Shown: positions 52,601 to 62,082, counted from the first letter of the stretch. The stretch: 64,000 nt of DNA from Chitinophagaceae bacterium (GCA_947447265.1 CANFKC010000014.1:1-64000), one strand, 5' to 3'. Translations and numbers: made by a program. Notes: generated by a model not told the origin, from the letters alone.

Positions 52601-54769
52601 AAGTAGCACTTCCGAAGCATCATGCGTACAATTAGCTATTGAATCTATATAGAAATGGCCGGTAAATGGAGCGCATGTGGTACCAATGGTTAAGTCACCA
52701 TACCCGGGATAGTCAACATGACCTGAACTGGCACTAAAATAACTACCGCAGCTATCACGATGAACAGAGGTATAGGTGCCCGGCATGGTAAAAATATGGG
52801 CAAATGAGCCATCATAAATAGTATACCCATCACCAGTACGATATGACCTCGCTGTAAACGTATCACTCATTCCATCGCCGTAACTCATATGTATTATTGT
52901 CGGGAGTAACGCAGCTGAATCGTGCGCATAACCATAATAAGAATAAGTAACAGTATCAGGGTAGCTGCATGCCGCCCCTGAACTTACTCCGGTAACATCC
53001 AAGTCTACATAACCACCGTAACAGCGGTTCAAATTAAAAAGACTTCCCATGCCTTCCATACCTTGCCCACCGGAGTTCAATACGTAGGAAAAGACCGGCA
53101 TGTAACTATCAGGCGATGAATACACATGCGTACTGGAAAAAATAAATTTATTCATTGCTACATTGGCCGGAATAATCTGAGAGTCAATTACACCATCTCC
53201 GTAGTCTACAAAGAAAATCAATGAATCTGTCGCCGAAACCGTTCCGTAATCTAGATCAACGGTAGTACCAAATCTCACTGTAGCAGGAAAAGAACATGGA
53301 GGTGTCAAAATAGTGTCAGACCAACGATGGTCAGCATAAAAATCCAATTCTCCAATTGAAGTACTGCAGGTTGCCCTGTTAGTATCATTGAATATTGCCA
53401 CATCCCGGTAGCCATCCAAAGAAGTTAATGATATTTCTACTATTGCAGGCCCTGGTATTGTAAGTATAAGCGAATCCATGAACCCCGCGGATGAGCCAAA
53501 GCCATACGTTCCGCCTGAATACCAGTATGGCAAACGGAATCGATGATGATTGGCCTGATGTGGCAGGTTATACCATTCCGGGTAATCAATATCTATTGTT
53601 ACCGAATCAGTTGCCGAAGGGACACCATGAATTGTACCATACACATTAAAAATCCGCTTTGCAGGCAAGGTACAAGGCGCTGAAGCCAGACTGTCTTTCA
53701 CCATCCACGTATTGACGACAGGGTACGTTCCGGTCATTTTCTCTATTGTAGAAAATGTTCCAAGTAAAATGCTTGCATCACTGTTGACAAAAAAAGCGCC
53801 TCCTATATTACCGTTTGTCGTGTTCCCAACCGTATTAATGATACCTGTTAATGCGTCAACTCTCTTAATAGCACCATTTGAAAAATAAATGTTACCGTCG
53901 GAATCAAGTCCGATAGCATAAGAAGTATAAATTGAATGAGCGGTTGCAGGACAACCATCCAAGTTATTTGTACCTGCATCTCCTGCGATAGTAGATATAA
54001 TGCCTGCTGCATCAATTTTCCGTACTCTTTCATTGCTTACATCTGTAAAGAAAATATTTCCTGCCGAATCGCCGGTTATCCCGCCTACCATGCTCAGTTG
54101 CGCATTGGTAGCGGGTCCTCCATCGCCGGAAAATCCATTAGCCGAGCTATCGCCTGCAAACAAAGTAACAATACCCGTTGCCGCAGCTATCTTTCTGATG
54201 GTTCCAAGATCACCAAAGAATATGTCTCCCGAGTTGTTGATAAATATCGATGTAGGACCATTAAGGTGCGATGCGCTTGCGGGGCCGCCATTACCTGGCG
54301 CACCAAGGGAACCATTGCCAGCCACAGTAGTAATAACACCAGTTGCATTATCTATTCTCCTGATACGGCGGTTGCTTTGGTCAACTATATAGCAATTGCC
54401 TGCTCTATCTGGGTATAAGCCACTTACATCTCCAATGCTGGCTGCCGGACCTGCACCTCCGTCGCCGGAATAGCCTCTCGTACCATTACCCGCAATAGTA
54501 TTGATGACCCCACTAGCATGGTTTATTTTACGTATCCTCTTGTTCTGGGAATCGAAGAGAAAAATATCTCCTGCCGTGTCTTTTGCAATTCGGCTTATTA
54601 CATCAAACCTAACGGCCGCAGCTGTAGCTGGGCCTCCGTCGCCGCCATAGCCCTGAACGGCGCGATCTCCGGCAATTACTGCTCTGGCACCTATCTGCGC
54701 ACGTGACGTTAACGTGCCGCACATGAAGGTAGCCAACACTACAAGGAGCTTAAAGTGTATATTTTTCAT
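49661..54769 (-). CDS. giant T9SS surface protein 2 (NHL, Ig-like repeats)
   Basis: A 1,702-residue paralogue of giant protein 1. Signal peptide (FKLLVVLATFMCGTLTSRA, before QIGA), then NHL repeats directly (about 25-330; GDGGPATAAAV, GYSGDGGAG), several PKD-like domains (DYPEWYN, FFVDYGDGVIDS), an SdrD-B-like domain (GHFYIDSIANCTHDASE), a DUF7619-type domain (SWDPNEKQVSPMGFG), seven Ig-like repeats and the T9SS type A tail. Compared with protein 1 it lacks the two N-terminal Ig-like modules. The front halves differ, while the last 640 residues are nearly identical. NHL propellers often bind carbohydrates or proteins, so an adhesive role is inferred. Confidence 0.88.
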   Translation of the reverse strand: MKNIHFKLLVVLATFMCGTLTSRAQIGARAVIAGDRAVQGYGGDGGPATAAAVRFDVISRIAKDTAGDIFLFDSQNKRIRKINHASGVINTIAGNGTRGYSGDGGAGPAASIGDVSGLYPDRAGNCYIVDQSNRRIRRIDNATGVITTVAGNGSLGAPGNGGPASASHLNGPTSIFINNSGDIFFGDLGTIRKIAAATGIVTLFAGDSSANGFSGDGGPATNAQLSMVGGITGDSAGNIFFTDVSNERVRKIDAAGIISTIAGDAGTNNLDGCPATAHSIYTSYAIGLDSDGNIYFSNGAIKRVDALTGIINTVGNTTNGNIGGAFFVNSDASILLGTFSTIEKMTGTYPVVNTWMVKDSLASAPCTLPAKRIFNVYGTIHGVPSATDSVTIDIDYPEWYNLPHQANHHRFRLPYWYSGGTYGFGSSAGFMDSLILTIPGPAIVEISLTSLDGYRDVAIFNDTNRATCSTSIGELDFYADHRWSDTILTPPCSFPATVRFGTTVDLDYGTVSATDSLIFFVDYGDGVIDSQIIPANVAMNKFIFSSTHVYSSPDSYMPVFSYVLNSGGQGMEGMGSLFNLNRCYGGYVDLDVTGVSSGAACSYPDTVTYSYYGYAHDSAALLPTIIHMSYGDGMSDTFTARSYRTGDGYTIYDGSFAHIFTMPGTYTSVHRDSCGSYFSASSGHVDYPGYGDLTIGTTCAPFTGHFYIDSIANCTHDASEVLLGYWPYALINTTTSDTTYGWCSADGSYTLNVIAGNNYKMVSDPTGTFHYYGTVGATLSPSCPATGIYTFTATSGGTYAHDFAFTCSIPASIDMSVSGFGSGYVPGDTGVVTIWSSNPWGYMCDSLSSDVTCILDHRLTYCGMWNGAAPTSISGDTLTWHFMSTASLFDFNAQVKVRTDTSATIFDTISNVLYVAPTRIADPVLANNTYTWSQPVTSSWDPNEKQVSPMGFGAAGYIPNGTPLSYMIHFQNTGTARARNITVVDTLSPDLDISTLQIINSSASVQIYHFPGNIVKFRFNDIYLPDSTTDLEGSNGYVSYNIVPKDNLPAGTTITNSASIYFDYNPGVLTNATINTIEDTLRAIAGPSAVCAGSSITLTNSISGGIWASSNVHATVVGGVVTGVTAGIDTISYTVYGDQVVTRVITVNPIPSAGTITGTTTLCAGASTTLSTTAGGSWSSSSSSTASISSTGVLTGIAAGSAIVSYTITNTCGTDVATAAITVNPLPVAATVTGGASTLCAGATTTFSASASGGVWSSSNPSRATVSGGVVTALAAGIDTIIYAVSNSCGSAATPAVITITTGAVAGTISGPTSVCVGSSVTLSPSVSGGIWSSGSIATISGGTLTGLAAGIDTVNYIVINSCGTAVARYIVTVNPLPVPGTIAGAASACLGATSVYTDAVTGGTWSSSDAAVASVNTVGNLNAIAVGTAIISYTVSNGCGAASATATVAVVTTPVAGTITGATAVCAGADTTLAITSAGGIWSSSNTTIASVNSAGNVAGIAAGSATISYTVTNICGTDVATLPITVNPVPVAGIISGPDSICNDVDLVLTGATAGGSWSSSASTVASVSATGRVHRLASGNTVISYTVTTPCGTAVAMHSIFVKPTSACNTGVITNSVAQTAIEVYPNPSHGEFTIAIPGNVTNVAIVVTDVAGRVITEIQPKNASDLKVPVSLGDVAPGTYLLRVNVDGKMYHDKLIVW
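49960..51535. repeat. tandem Ig-like coding repeats in giant gene 2
   Basis: The same seven-module array as in 43430-45010, in the same order, with a two-codon deletion relative to it (VAVVTTPVAG against VAVAVVTMPVAG). Confidence 0.8.
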
Positions 54770-54809
54770 AAAATACTGTTTAAAATGTAAATTATAATCA
54801 GGTCTACTT

Positions 54810-54878
54810 CAAAGTTACTATCCTGCTTAGGCAGCACCAAATAAAAGGAACGAACGGTCGAAATTGTTTACCAACGGT
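54810..54878 (-). promoter_or_regulatory. promoter with tandem LytTR-type boxes (copy 2)
   Basis: Minus strand: box 1 ACCGTTGGT (54878-54870), box 2 ACCGTTCGT (54858-54850), 20-bp period, 8 bp to TTTG (54841-54838), 20 bp to a perfect -7 TAACTTTG (54817-54810), and 40 bp to the start of giant gene 2. Both boxes fit the LytTR consensus. Confidence 0.75.
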
Positions 54879-54910
54879 TAATAATCGGCATTTCGTTTCA
54901 ATATTAGCAT

Positions 54911-54940
54911 AAAAAAACCCGGAAAATTAAATTTCCCGGG
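54911..54940 (-). terminator. intrinsic terminator of the ABC exporter gene
   Basis: CCGGG...CCCGG stem with one bulge on the minus strand, followed by seven Ts, 28 bp after the stop at 54969. Confidence 0.8.
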
Positions 54941-54968
54941 CTTGATAAATTGTATTCTTTATTTGAGT

Positions 54969-56774
54969 TTATGCCATTGCACCTTTCGGTTTCTGCACTT
55001 CTTTGCGCTCCCCTATCTGTTGGCGCCACATAGCGTAGTAGAGGCCCTTTTCGGCAAGTAAATTTTCGTGGCTGCCTGTTTCTATTACATGGCCCTTTTC
55101 CAGTACATATATACGATCAGCATGCATAATGGTCGATAGACGGTGCGCTATCATAATAGTGATATGCTGTCTTTGCGATGTAATACCGCGGATAGTTTGC
55201 GATATTTCGTCTTCCGTCAAAGAATCTAACGCTGAAGTAGCTTCATCGAATATCATTAGTCTTGGCTTCCTCAACAATGCCCGTGCTATAGAAAGGCGCT
55301 GACGTTCACCACCTGAAAGTTTCAGGCCACCTTCGCCAATAATGGTATCCAGCCCATTTTCTGCGCGCAAAATAAGATTGTCGCAAGATGCTTGTTTAAG
55401 TACCCCAATTATCTCATCGTCGGTGGCCGAAGGATTAACAAACAGCAAATTTTCTTTAATAGTACCCGAAAAAAGTTGAGGATCCTGAGTAACGAGGCCC
55501 ATCTGCCTGCGCAATTCCTCATAATCAATATTGCCGGCGCTATGTCCATTGTAAGTTATACCACCACTTTTAGCATGATATAGCCCTACCAGTAACTTAA
55601 CCAAAGTGGTTTTGCCGCTACCTGACGGACCTACAAATGCAACAGTCTCACCCAACTTCACATCAAATGAAATACCGTTCAGTGCAGGGTGGTTGGCAGA
55701 ATTGTGCTGAAAAACAACATTATTAAACGTAACGGTTTCAATACCATTAATAGTTTCCGGCTTCTCAGGAGTGTATTCCACCGGCTTTTCCAGAAGCTGC
55801 TGCATATTCTGCAAAGACGCCTCTGCCTCGCGATAAGAGAGAATGACATTACCTATTTCCTGCATTGGTTGCAAGATGAAGAAGGAGAAAAATGTGAGCG
55901 AAAGGTACTGGCCGGCAGAGATTACTCCGCCATATACAAAGTACAACAGGCTCATCACTATTACCTGTTGCAGGAAGTTCACAAACGTACCTTGTATGAA
56001 TGAAATGGTACGGATGCTGCGCACCTTCTTGAGTTCGAGTTGCAGTATTTTTATAGTAGAAGCATTCAGCCTGCGAATCTCTTGCGATGTAAGACCAAGG
56101 CTTTTCACCAGTTCAATGTTACGTAGCGATTCGGTTGTAGAACCTGCAAGAGCATTAGTTTCACGTACAATGTTCTTCTGAACAGTTTTTATCTTTTTGC
56201 TTAATGCACTGGTAAGAAAGCCCAGTACAAGTCCACCACCAAGGTAAACCAGCGGAAGCGAGTGGCTGATAGGGAACGTATAGATGATAACGAAAACAAT
56301 ACCGATAAATGTTGGCAACAATACATTAAAGAAAGAATTTATAAATTTCTCGCAATCGGTACGGACCTTTTGCAAAATTGAAAGCGTTTGGCCGCTGCTC
56401 TGGTCTTCAAAATCCTGGTAAGGAAGACGTAGTGCATGACGAAGGCCGTCAGTATACAGGGCTGCACCATATTTCTGAATAACAACGTTCACCACATAAT
56501 CCTGGAAGTTTTTAGCAATACGGGAAACCATCGCAAACCCCATAATTGCGCCTATCAGCGCAAGGGCACCAGTCAGGTATTCGCCCCTTGTGCGGACAAT
56601 AAGGCCGGCTTTATCAACAGTATGTGGGTGATTAACGAATCCGTCCAGAATTTTACCAGATACGATAGGGTTCAGTAAAGAAAAACTCTGGTTAATGGCA
56701 GCGAGTACCAAAGCCAGTAATATCATCAGCTTGTAGCGGCTGAGGTAAGACATTAATAATTTCATAGGCAGCAA
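54969..56774 (-). CDS. ABC transporter, fused membrane and ATPase domains (MsbA-like)
   Basis: A 601-residue half-transporter. Residues 1-320 hold about six membrane helices of the type I exporter fold. The nucleotide-binding domain has Walker A GPSGSGKTTLVKLL (about 390), the Q-loop, signature LSGGERQRLSIARALL, Walker B LMIFDEATSALDS and the H-loop MIAHRLSTI. It would work as a homodimer exporting a lipid, peptide or drug from the inner membrane; the substrate is unknown. A second start ATG at 56765 fits as well. It stands alone with its own terminator. Confidence 0.9.
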   Translation of the reverse strand: MLPMKLLMSYLSRYKLMILLALVLAAINQSFSLLNPIVSGKILDGFVNHPHTVDKAGLIVRTRGEYLTGALALIGAIMGFAMVSRIAKNFQDYVVNVVIQKYGAALYTDGLRHALRLPYQDFEDQSSGQTLSILQKVRTDCEKFINSFFNVLLPTFIGIVFVIIYTFPISHSLPLVYLGGGLVLGFLTSALSKKIKTVQKNIVRETNALAGSTTESLRNIELVKSLGLTSQEIRRLNASTIKILQLELKKVRSIRTISFIQGTFVNFLQQVIVMSLLYFVYGGVISAGQYLSLTFFSFFILQPMQEIGNVILSYREAEASLQNMQQLLEKPVEYTPEKPETINGIETVTFNNVVFQHNSANHPALNGISFDVKLGETVAFVGPSGSGKTTLVKLLVGLYHAKSGGITYNGHSAGNIDYEELRRQMGLVTQDPQLFSGTIKENLLFVNPSATDDEIIGVLKQASCDNLILRAENGLDTIIGEGGLKLSGGERQRLSIARALLRKPRLMIFDEATSALDSLTEDEISQTIRGITSQRQHITIMIAHRLSTIMHADRIYVLEKGHVIETGSHENLLAEKGLYYAMWRQQIGERKEVQKPKGAMA

Positions 56775-56860
56775 AGGTAAAAGTTATTGAAATCCTTTCT
56801 TTAATACCAGTATAAATATTGTCAATAGCAAATTAGGCCTACGGTACCGATCACTGTTAT

Positions 56861-57247
56861 TTACTGAAGTGCATTTTCAGCAGCTTTATCTTTTGCAAAG
56901 AATAATAAGTAATAAACGAGCAAAACAAACAGACCTATAGCGAAAAGAACTACTGCAATATGGCGCATATCCTGCTTAAAAAACTCTCCTGCCATCCAGA
57001 TGGAGTTACCGCTTATCCACAGGCAGATAGCTATGTTATGATAAAAATCCTGCCTGCTATATCGGGAGCGCCACAATATATAAAACGCAACTCCCAACGT
57101 TGGCGCTATCATAAAGAGCCCACCAGGCCGGAACTCCATGGCCCAAAAAGTGTCTTTTACAAGCCACAATAATATATGTGCATTTTCCACCCACCGATAA
57201 GAAGCCGGAATTTTGACAGATTTGGCCTCGCCTGGCTGGGAATTCAT
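56861..57247 (-). CDS. small four-helix membrane protein, unknown function
   Basis: 128 residues from ATG 57247 (MNSQPGEAKSVKIP), preferred to an upstream frame start at 57295 that adds a poor helix. It has about three to four membrane helices (ILLWLVKDTFWAM, FMIAPTLGVAFYILW, IAICLWISGNSIWMAG, AVVLFAIGLFVLLVYYLLFF). Its conserved-looking WxxxDTxWxxxF and GNxxWMxGEF motifs appear in a small family found in several bacterial phyla, without known role. Divergent from gapA. Confidence 0.55.
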   Translation of the reverse strand: MNSQPGEAKSVKIPASYRWVENAHILLWLVKDTFWAMEFRPGGLFMIAPTLGVAFYILWRSRYSRQDFYHNIAICLWISGNSIWMAGEFFKQDMRHIAVVLFAIGLFVLLVYYLLFFAKDKAAENALQ

Positions 57248-57333
57248 AATACAGATTTTAGTCAAAAATAAAATAAAGAGCCATACATTATCCAAATTGG
57301 GTATTTTATTTCACTTTGAATTTTGAAAATTCA

Positions 57334-57341
57334 TACCTTTG
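57334..57341 (+). promoter_or_regulatory. -7 box of the gapA promoter
   Basis: TACCTTTG matches TAnnTTTG exactly, 39 bp before the gapA start. The nearest TTTG upstream (57315-57318) leaves a 15-bp gap, shorter than usual. Confidence 0.5.
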
Positions 57342-57371
57342 CGCCACTTTTAAAAAATGTTCTTTAACTAA

Positions 57372-58391
<1,020 letters not shown>

Positions 58392-58410
58392 TTCAACCAA
58401 CGCAACCAAT

Positions 58411-58446
58411 ATAACAAAACCCGCATGATTGTGCGGGTTTTGTTAT
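58411..58446. terminator. strong bidirectional terminator after gapA
   Basis: A perfect 15-bp stem (ATAACAAAACCCGCA / TGCGGGTTTTGTTAT) with a 6-base loop. The A-tract in the left arm and T-tract in the right allow termination on both strands. Confidence 0.9.
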
Positions 58447-58525
58447 ATGAAAGCTAATATAACATCAGGAAAGTTAAACTCAGTCGCATTTCCTCCGTTT
58501 TTTTTATCTTTACAAAAAAGCATTT

Positions 58526-58759
58526 ATGCTGGGACTTACGGTAAAAGACACCAAAGAGAAAATTGTCTTCACAATTGACAAGAAAAATTTCACTGAAGAA
58601 GTGTATCTCAAAATGATGCAACTAGCAAAACTTGAATATCTAATTAAAAAAGCGTCGTTCGATGAAGCAATAATAGATTTCGGGAAGGAATTAAAGGCCA
58701 ATCTCTGGCAAGAACATAAGAAAGCATTCCTCAAAGGTATTACTGATGATAATAGTTGA
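58526..58759 (+). CDS. putative antitoxin of a PIN-type toxin-antitoxin pair
   Basis: A 77-residue protein (MLGLTVKDTKEKIVFTIDKK) with a short N-terminal beta segment and helices (VYLKMMQLAKLEYLIKKASF, FGKELKANLWQEHKKAFL). It overlaps the following PIN gene by 14 bp, the usual order and coupling of antitoxin then toxin. A -7-like TATCTTTA lies at 58505-58512. No named antitoxin family is recognised; the call rests on position, size and overlap. Confidence 0.6.
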   Translation: MLGLTVKDTKEKIVFTIDKKNFTEEVYLKMMQLAKLEYLIKKASFDEAIIDFGKELKANLWQEHKKAFLKGITDDNS

Positions 58760-59147
58760 TTCTAACATAATCTTCTCCGCATTATTAACTGCGGACTCCA
58801 GCTTTCTGTCAATTATTTCAGACGATTCTAAGAAATTCGCTTCACCCTATTTTTTGTTCATTGAAATGTTTAAACATAAGGAGAAAATATTAAAATATTC
58901 TAAAATTAAAGAACAAGATCTGCTGATAACTCTGGACTTGCTTCTGTCATACATCAGATTTGTTCCTATTGAAATTTTGTCGAAAAGCTCCAGAGCCATT
59001 GCATATGACTTATGCAAAGACATTGATGAAAATGATTCAATCTTTGTCGCCTTAACTTTAGAAATGGACGGTCACCTCTGGACTGGAGACAAGAAATTGA
59101 TTGCGGGCCTTCAGAAGAAAGGATTTAACAAATTTTACACCCCTTAA
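58746..59147 (+). CDS. PIN-domain ribonuclease toxin (VapC-like)
   Basis: A 133-residue PIN-domain protein. The metal-binding acids are in the expected places: Asp5 in MIIVDSNIIFSALL, Glu in PYFLFIEMFKHK (about 40), Asp in IDENDSIFVALTLEMDG (about 98) and Asp in WTGDKKLIAGL (about 116). Such toxins cleave tRNA or other RNA and are held by the antitoxin made from the overlapping gene upstream. The pair interrupts gapA-pgk and is noticeably more A/T-rich than both neighbours, suggesting acquisition. Confidence 0.75.
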   Translation: MIIVDSNIIFSALLTADSSFLSIISDDSKKFASPYFLFIEMFKHKEKILKYSKIKEQDLLITLDLLLSYIRFVPIEILSKSSRAIAYDLCKDIDENDSIFVALTLEMDGHLWTGDKKLIAGLQKKGFNKFYTP

Positions 59148-59171
59148 GCAAACTAAAAACACACAAAATAA

Positions 59172-60386
59172 ATGTCAAGATTTACAAACCACAATTTCGC
59201 AAACCAGAAAGCGCTGATACGCGTTGATTTTAATGTACCGATAAAGAATGGCGTTATTACTGATGATACCCGTATAACATCTGCACTCCCTACTTTGAAA
59301 AAAGTACTGGCCGATGGCGGCAGCATTGTGCTAATGAGCCATTGGGGCCGTCCGCTAAAGGATATTGAAAAGAAACCCAACCTTACGCTGGCTGATTTTA
59401 CCCTTAAGCCGGCAGCTGATCACTTAGCAAAGCTCTTGGGTATTGAAGTGCAATTTGCAGCAGACTGCATAGGCGACGATGCCGCTGCTAAGGCCGCTGC
59501 ATTGCAACCAGGTCAGGTTTTGTTACTGGAAAACCTTCGCTATTACAAGCAGGAAGAAAAAGGCGATGTTGAATTTGCTGAGAAATTATCAAAATACGGC
59601 GATGTGTATGTAAATGACGCATTCGGAACCGCACATCGTGCGCATGCCTCAACCGCCGTTATAGCGCAGTTTTTTCCTGGCGATAAGAAGATGTTTGGTC
59701 TGTTGATGGAAGGCGAGGTTGCTGCTGCGGATAAAGTAATGAACGATAATAAAAAACCTTTTGTCGCGATTATTGGTGGCGCCAAGGTTTCTGATAAAAT
59801 ACTGATTATAGAAAACCTGCTAGAAAAAGCGACTGATATTATTATTGGCGGTGGTATGGCTTACACCTTCTTCAAAGCAGAAGGCGGGCACATCGGCAAT
59901 TCGCTTTGCGAAGAAGACAGGCTCGATATGGCTAGTGCTTTGCTTAAAAAAGCACAGGAAAAAGGCGTTTGCATACATCTGCCTTCCGACAGCATACTTG
60001 CTGATAAATTCGCGGCTGATGCTACAACCTCTTCTTCATTGAGTAACGAAATACCAGATGGCTGGATGGGCCTGGATATTGGCCTGATGGCAATAGACCA
60101 GTTTTCGCACATTATCAGCAATGCTAAAACCATTCTTTGGAATGGCCCGATGGGTGTATTTGAGATGGAGAAATTCCAGCATGGTACAAAGGCTGTTGCG
60201 GAAGCAGTTTGCAAGGCAACAGCTAATGGCGCGTTTTCCCTTGTCGGTGGCGGCGACAGTGTTGCAGCCGTGAATAAATTTAATATGGCCGATAAAGTAA
60301 GCTATGTATCAACCGGTGGTGGAGCTATGCTGGAATATTTTGAAGGTAAGGAATTACCCGGCATTGCGGCAATAAATAAAGGATAA
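59172..60386 (+). CDS. pgk: phosphoglycerate kinase
   Basis: A 404-residue enzyme making ATP from 1,3-bisphosphoglycerate. It has the N-terminal [24 protein letters not shown], the substrate loop [33 protein letters not shown] and the C-terminal nucleotide loop [12 protein letters not shown]. It starts 24 bp after the toxin gene, so its transcript may now begin in or before the toxin-antitoxin pair. The length is standard. Confidence 0.96.
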   Translation: MSRFTNHNFANQKALIRVDFNVPIKNGVITDDTRITSALPTLKKVLADGGSIVLMSHWGRPLKDIEKKPNLTLADFTLKPAADHLAKLLGIEVQFAADCIGDDAAAKAAALQPGQVLLLENLRYYKQEEKGDVEFAEKLSKYGDVYVNDAFGTAHRAHASTAVIAQFFPGDKKMFGLLMEGEVAAADKVMNDNKKPFVAIIGGAKVSDKILIIENLLEKATDIIIGGGMAYTFFKAEGGHIGNSLCEEDRLDMASALLKKAQEKGVCIHLPSDSILADKFAADATTSSSLSNEIPDGWMGLDIGLMAIDQFSHIISNAKTILWNGPMGVFEMEKFQHGTKAVAEAVCKATANGAFSLVGGGDSVAAVNKFNMADKVSYVSTGGGAMLEYFEGKELPGIAAINKG

Positions 60387-60407
60387 GCAAGTAACAATAA
60401 CATACCG

Positions 60408-60432
60408 GGGGCAGGCATTCAATTACCTGCCC
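60408..60432 (+). terminator. hairpin after pgk
   Basis: GGGCAGG (60408-60414) pairs with CCTGCCC (60426-60432) around an 11-base loop, 21 bp after the stop; the T-run is weak. Confidence 0.6.
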
Positions 60433-60456
60433 TCTGTCATTACGCATCACATACTA

Positions 60457-60546
60457 ATGGAGACAAACACACCCAACGTTAGTATCGTTGAAGTGGGAAT
60501 GGGATCAATCGCTTCCACTTTAAAACAATTCGCAATTGCCAATTGA
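60457..60546 (+). CDS. possible 29-residue peptide or gene remnant
   Basis: The frame METNTPNVSIVEVGMGSI... runs from ATG 60457 to TGA 60544-60546. The VSIVEVG start recalls HMG-CoA-lyase-type N-termini, and the next gene is a biotin carrier, but 29 codons is too short for support. It may be chance. Confidence 0.2.
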   Translation: METNTPNVSIVEVGMGSIASTLKQFAIAN

Positions 60547-60594
60547 CCATTAACAATTTACAATTACATTTGCCACACAAAATAATTGCCGTTT

Positions 60595-61095
60595 ATGTTA
60601 CAGGTTGCTGTTAATGAGGAAAGTAATTTTTCGATAGAGCGTGAAGATAGTAAATGGATAGTAAATGATACCGCCACCAATTGCGATATCAGCCAGCAAC
60701 CCAACGGGCTTATAAGCATATTGCTTAATAACAAAAGCTATACGGGCATTATTGAAAAAATTGACCGTAAAGCAAAGGAAGTGACCGTAAGGGTAAATGG
60801 TCAATTATATACCTCTGCTATAAAAGAGCCTATTGACCTACTGCTCATAAATATGGGCATGGACCTTAAGGCTAATGCAAAAGCTGAGCCCGTAAAAGCG
60901 CCAATGCCTGGTATGGTATTAAAAATACTGGTAACTCCCGGCCAACAGGTAAACAAAGGCGATGCCCTGATTATTTTAGAAGCCATGAAAATGGAAAACC
61001 TGCTAAAAGCAGCGGCTACCGGCACCGTAAAATCAATAAAAGCGGTTGAAAAAACCGCGGTTGAGAAAGGTGCTATTCTAATAGAAATGGAATAA
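60595..61095 (+). CDS. biotin carboxyl carrier protein of an acyl-CoA or oxaloacetate-type carboxylase
   Basis: 166 residues from ATG 60595 (an in-frame TTG lies nine bases upstream). The N-terminal half (about 1-90) is a beta-rich region like that before the carrier domain in propionyl/methylmalonyl carboxylase alpha chains. The C-terminal 70 residues are a biotinyl domain: APMPGMVLKILVTPGQQVNK and EAMKMENLLKA with the biotinylated Lys. No biotin carboxylase or carboxyltransferase gene is adjacent, so partners are encoded elsewhere. It carries CO2 on biotin in the cytoplasm. Confidence 0.88.
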   Translation: MLQVAVNEESNFSIEREDSKWIVNDTATNCDISQQPNGLISILLNNKSYTGIIEKIDRKAKEVTVRVNGQLYTSAIKEPIDLLLINMGMDLKANAKAEPVKAPMPGMVLKILVTPGQQVNKGDALIILEAMKMENLLKAAATGTVKSIKAVEKTAVEKGAILIEME

Positions 61096-61179
61096 TACGA
61101 AGCGACAAATTTCCAAACAGAAAATTAAACCAATAGTATTCAAACAACCACCATCTGCCCTTAGCTACTGTATCCCACC

Positions 61180-61539
61180 ATGAAAAAAGTGTTCTTTTTA
61201 TTGTTTTTAGGGGTTGCGATAAGTGCAGGCTTTTGTAATGTAGCTTCAGCTAAATATGCATTTGTATATATACAAGGAGATAAGGTAACGCCTTTCTATG
61301 TAAAGAAAGACGGCAAAATGTTACCCCGCTACGGTAAGAATTACTGCATTATTCCTAAACTTGACTCAGGATCAATTGACATAGAAATACTTTATCAACA
61401 AAACATTTTCAACCCGCAAACCTATACCTTTGATGTTCCGGCCGGTGGCTGCCGCAGTTTCCTGCTTACCAAAAAAGATACTGCCTACAGCCTTTTTGAC
61501 CTGGAAACCAAAGCATACTTATACCCAAACAAAAAATAA
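61180..61539 (+). CDS. small exported protein of unknown function
   Basis: A 119-residue protein with signal peptide (FFLLFLGVAISAGFCNVASA). The mature part starts YAFVYIQGDKVTPFYVKKDG and continues NYCIIPKLDSGSIDIEI. As far as I recall, this module (FxYIQxDxxxPFYVxxxGK, LxxLKDGxYxFxIxFP) is found at the N-terminus of larger exported proteins of Chitinophagaceae; here it stands alone. Role unknown. It lies between the biotin carrier and a lipoprotein gene on one strand. Confidence 0.55.
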   Translation: MKKVFFLLFLGVAISAGFCNVASAKYAFVYIQGDKVTPFYVKKDGKMLPRYGKNYCIIPKLDSGSIDIEILYQQNIFNPQTYTFDVPAGGCRSFLLTKKDTAYSLFDLETKAYLYPNKK

Positions 61540-61560
61540 AAGCTTTACAAATCAATATTT

Positions 61561-62082
61561 ATGAGATTATCGATTGCAGGCATTATAGTATTAACGCTCT
61601 TTTTGTTTTCGTGCAAGCACACCAAAACAGATATGGTAACAGGTACCTGGAAAGGCGCTAATTTCGAAAACCCTGACATGGACGACTTTTTTAAGGAAAG
61701 CCAACATTACATTGATACTTTGGGGAGCAGTAAAGATGCGCGCACTAACTGGGAGCTTTATGGCGTAACCAATATGGACAGCCTGAAGAAAGAACTGCAA
61801 AACCAGCACGACAGCGCACATGCTATGCAGAGGAATGCGGTACTGAAAACCATTTTCAATTTTAAGAAAGACAGTGTAGCGGTAGTTTCTTTCAACGGAA
61901 GTCTAGATACCAGTAAATGGTACCTGAAAGGTGACACGCTGGTAATGATAGAAATGACAGGCCCGGAACAAGGCATGAACACCCAGATGCAGATTTTAGC
62001 CCTTAGCGAGACTGAAATGAAGCTAAAATTTGAAATGGACAGCAGTTACAGCACAGTTACTTTTGTAAAACAGAAAAATTAG
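61561..62082 (+). CDS. lipoprotein with lipocalin-like domain
   Basis: A 173-residue lipoprotein (signal IAGIIVLTLFLFSC, Cys18). The mature part begins TGTWKGANFENP and ends KFEMDSSYSTVTFVKQ, with strands such as SKWYLKGDTLVMIE between; the pattern (GxWxG..., then WxLxGDTL...) resembles the lipocalin-like DUF4923/DUF5004 families of Bacteroidota. Function unknown. It starts 21 bp after the small exported gene, so the two are probably co-transcribed. Confidence 0.6.
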   Translation: MRLSIAGIIVLTLFLFSCKHTKTDMVTGTWKGANFENPDMDDFFKESQHYIDTLGSSKDARTNWELYGVTNMDSLKKELQNQHDSAHAMQRNAVLKTIFNFKKDSVAVVSFNGSLDTSKWYLKGDTLVMIEMTGPEQGMNTQMQILALSETEMKLKFEMDSSYSTVTFVKQKN

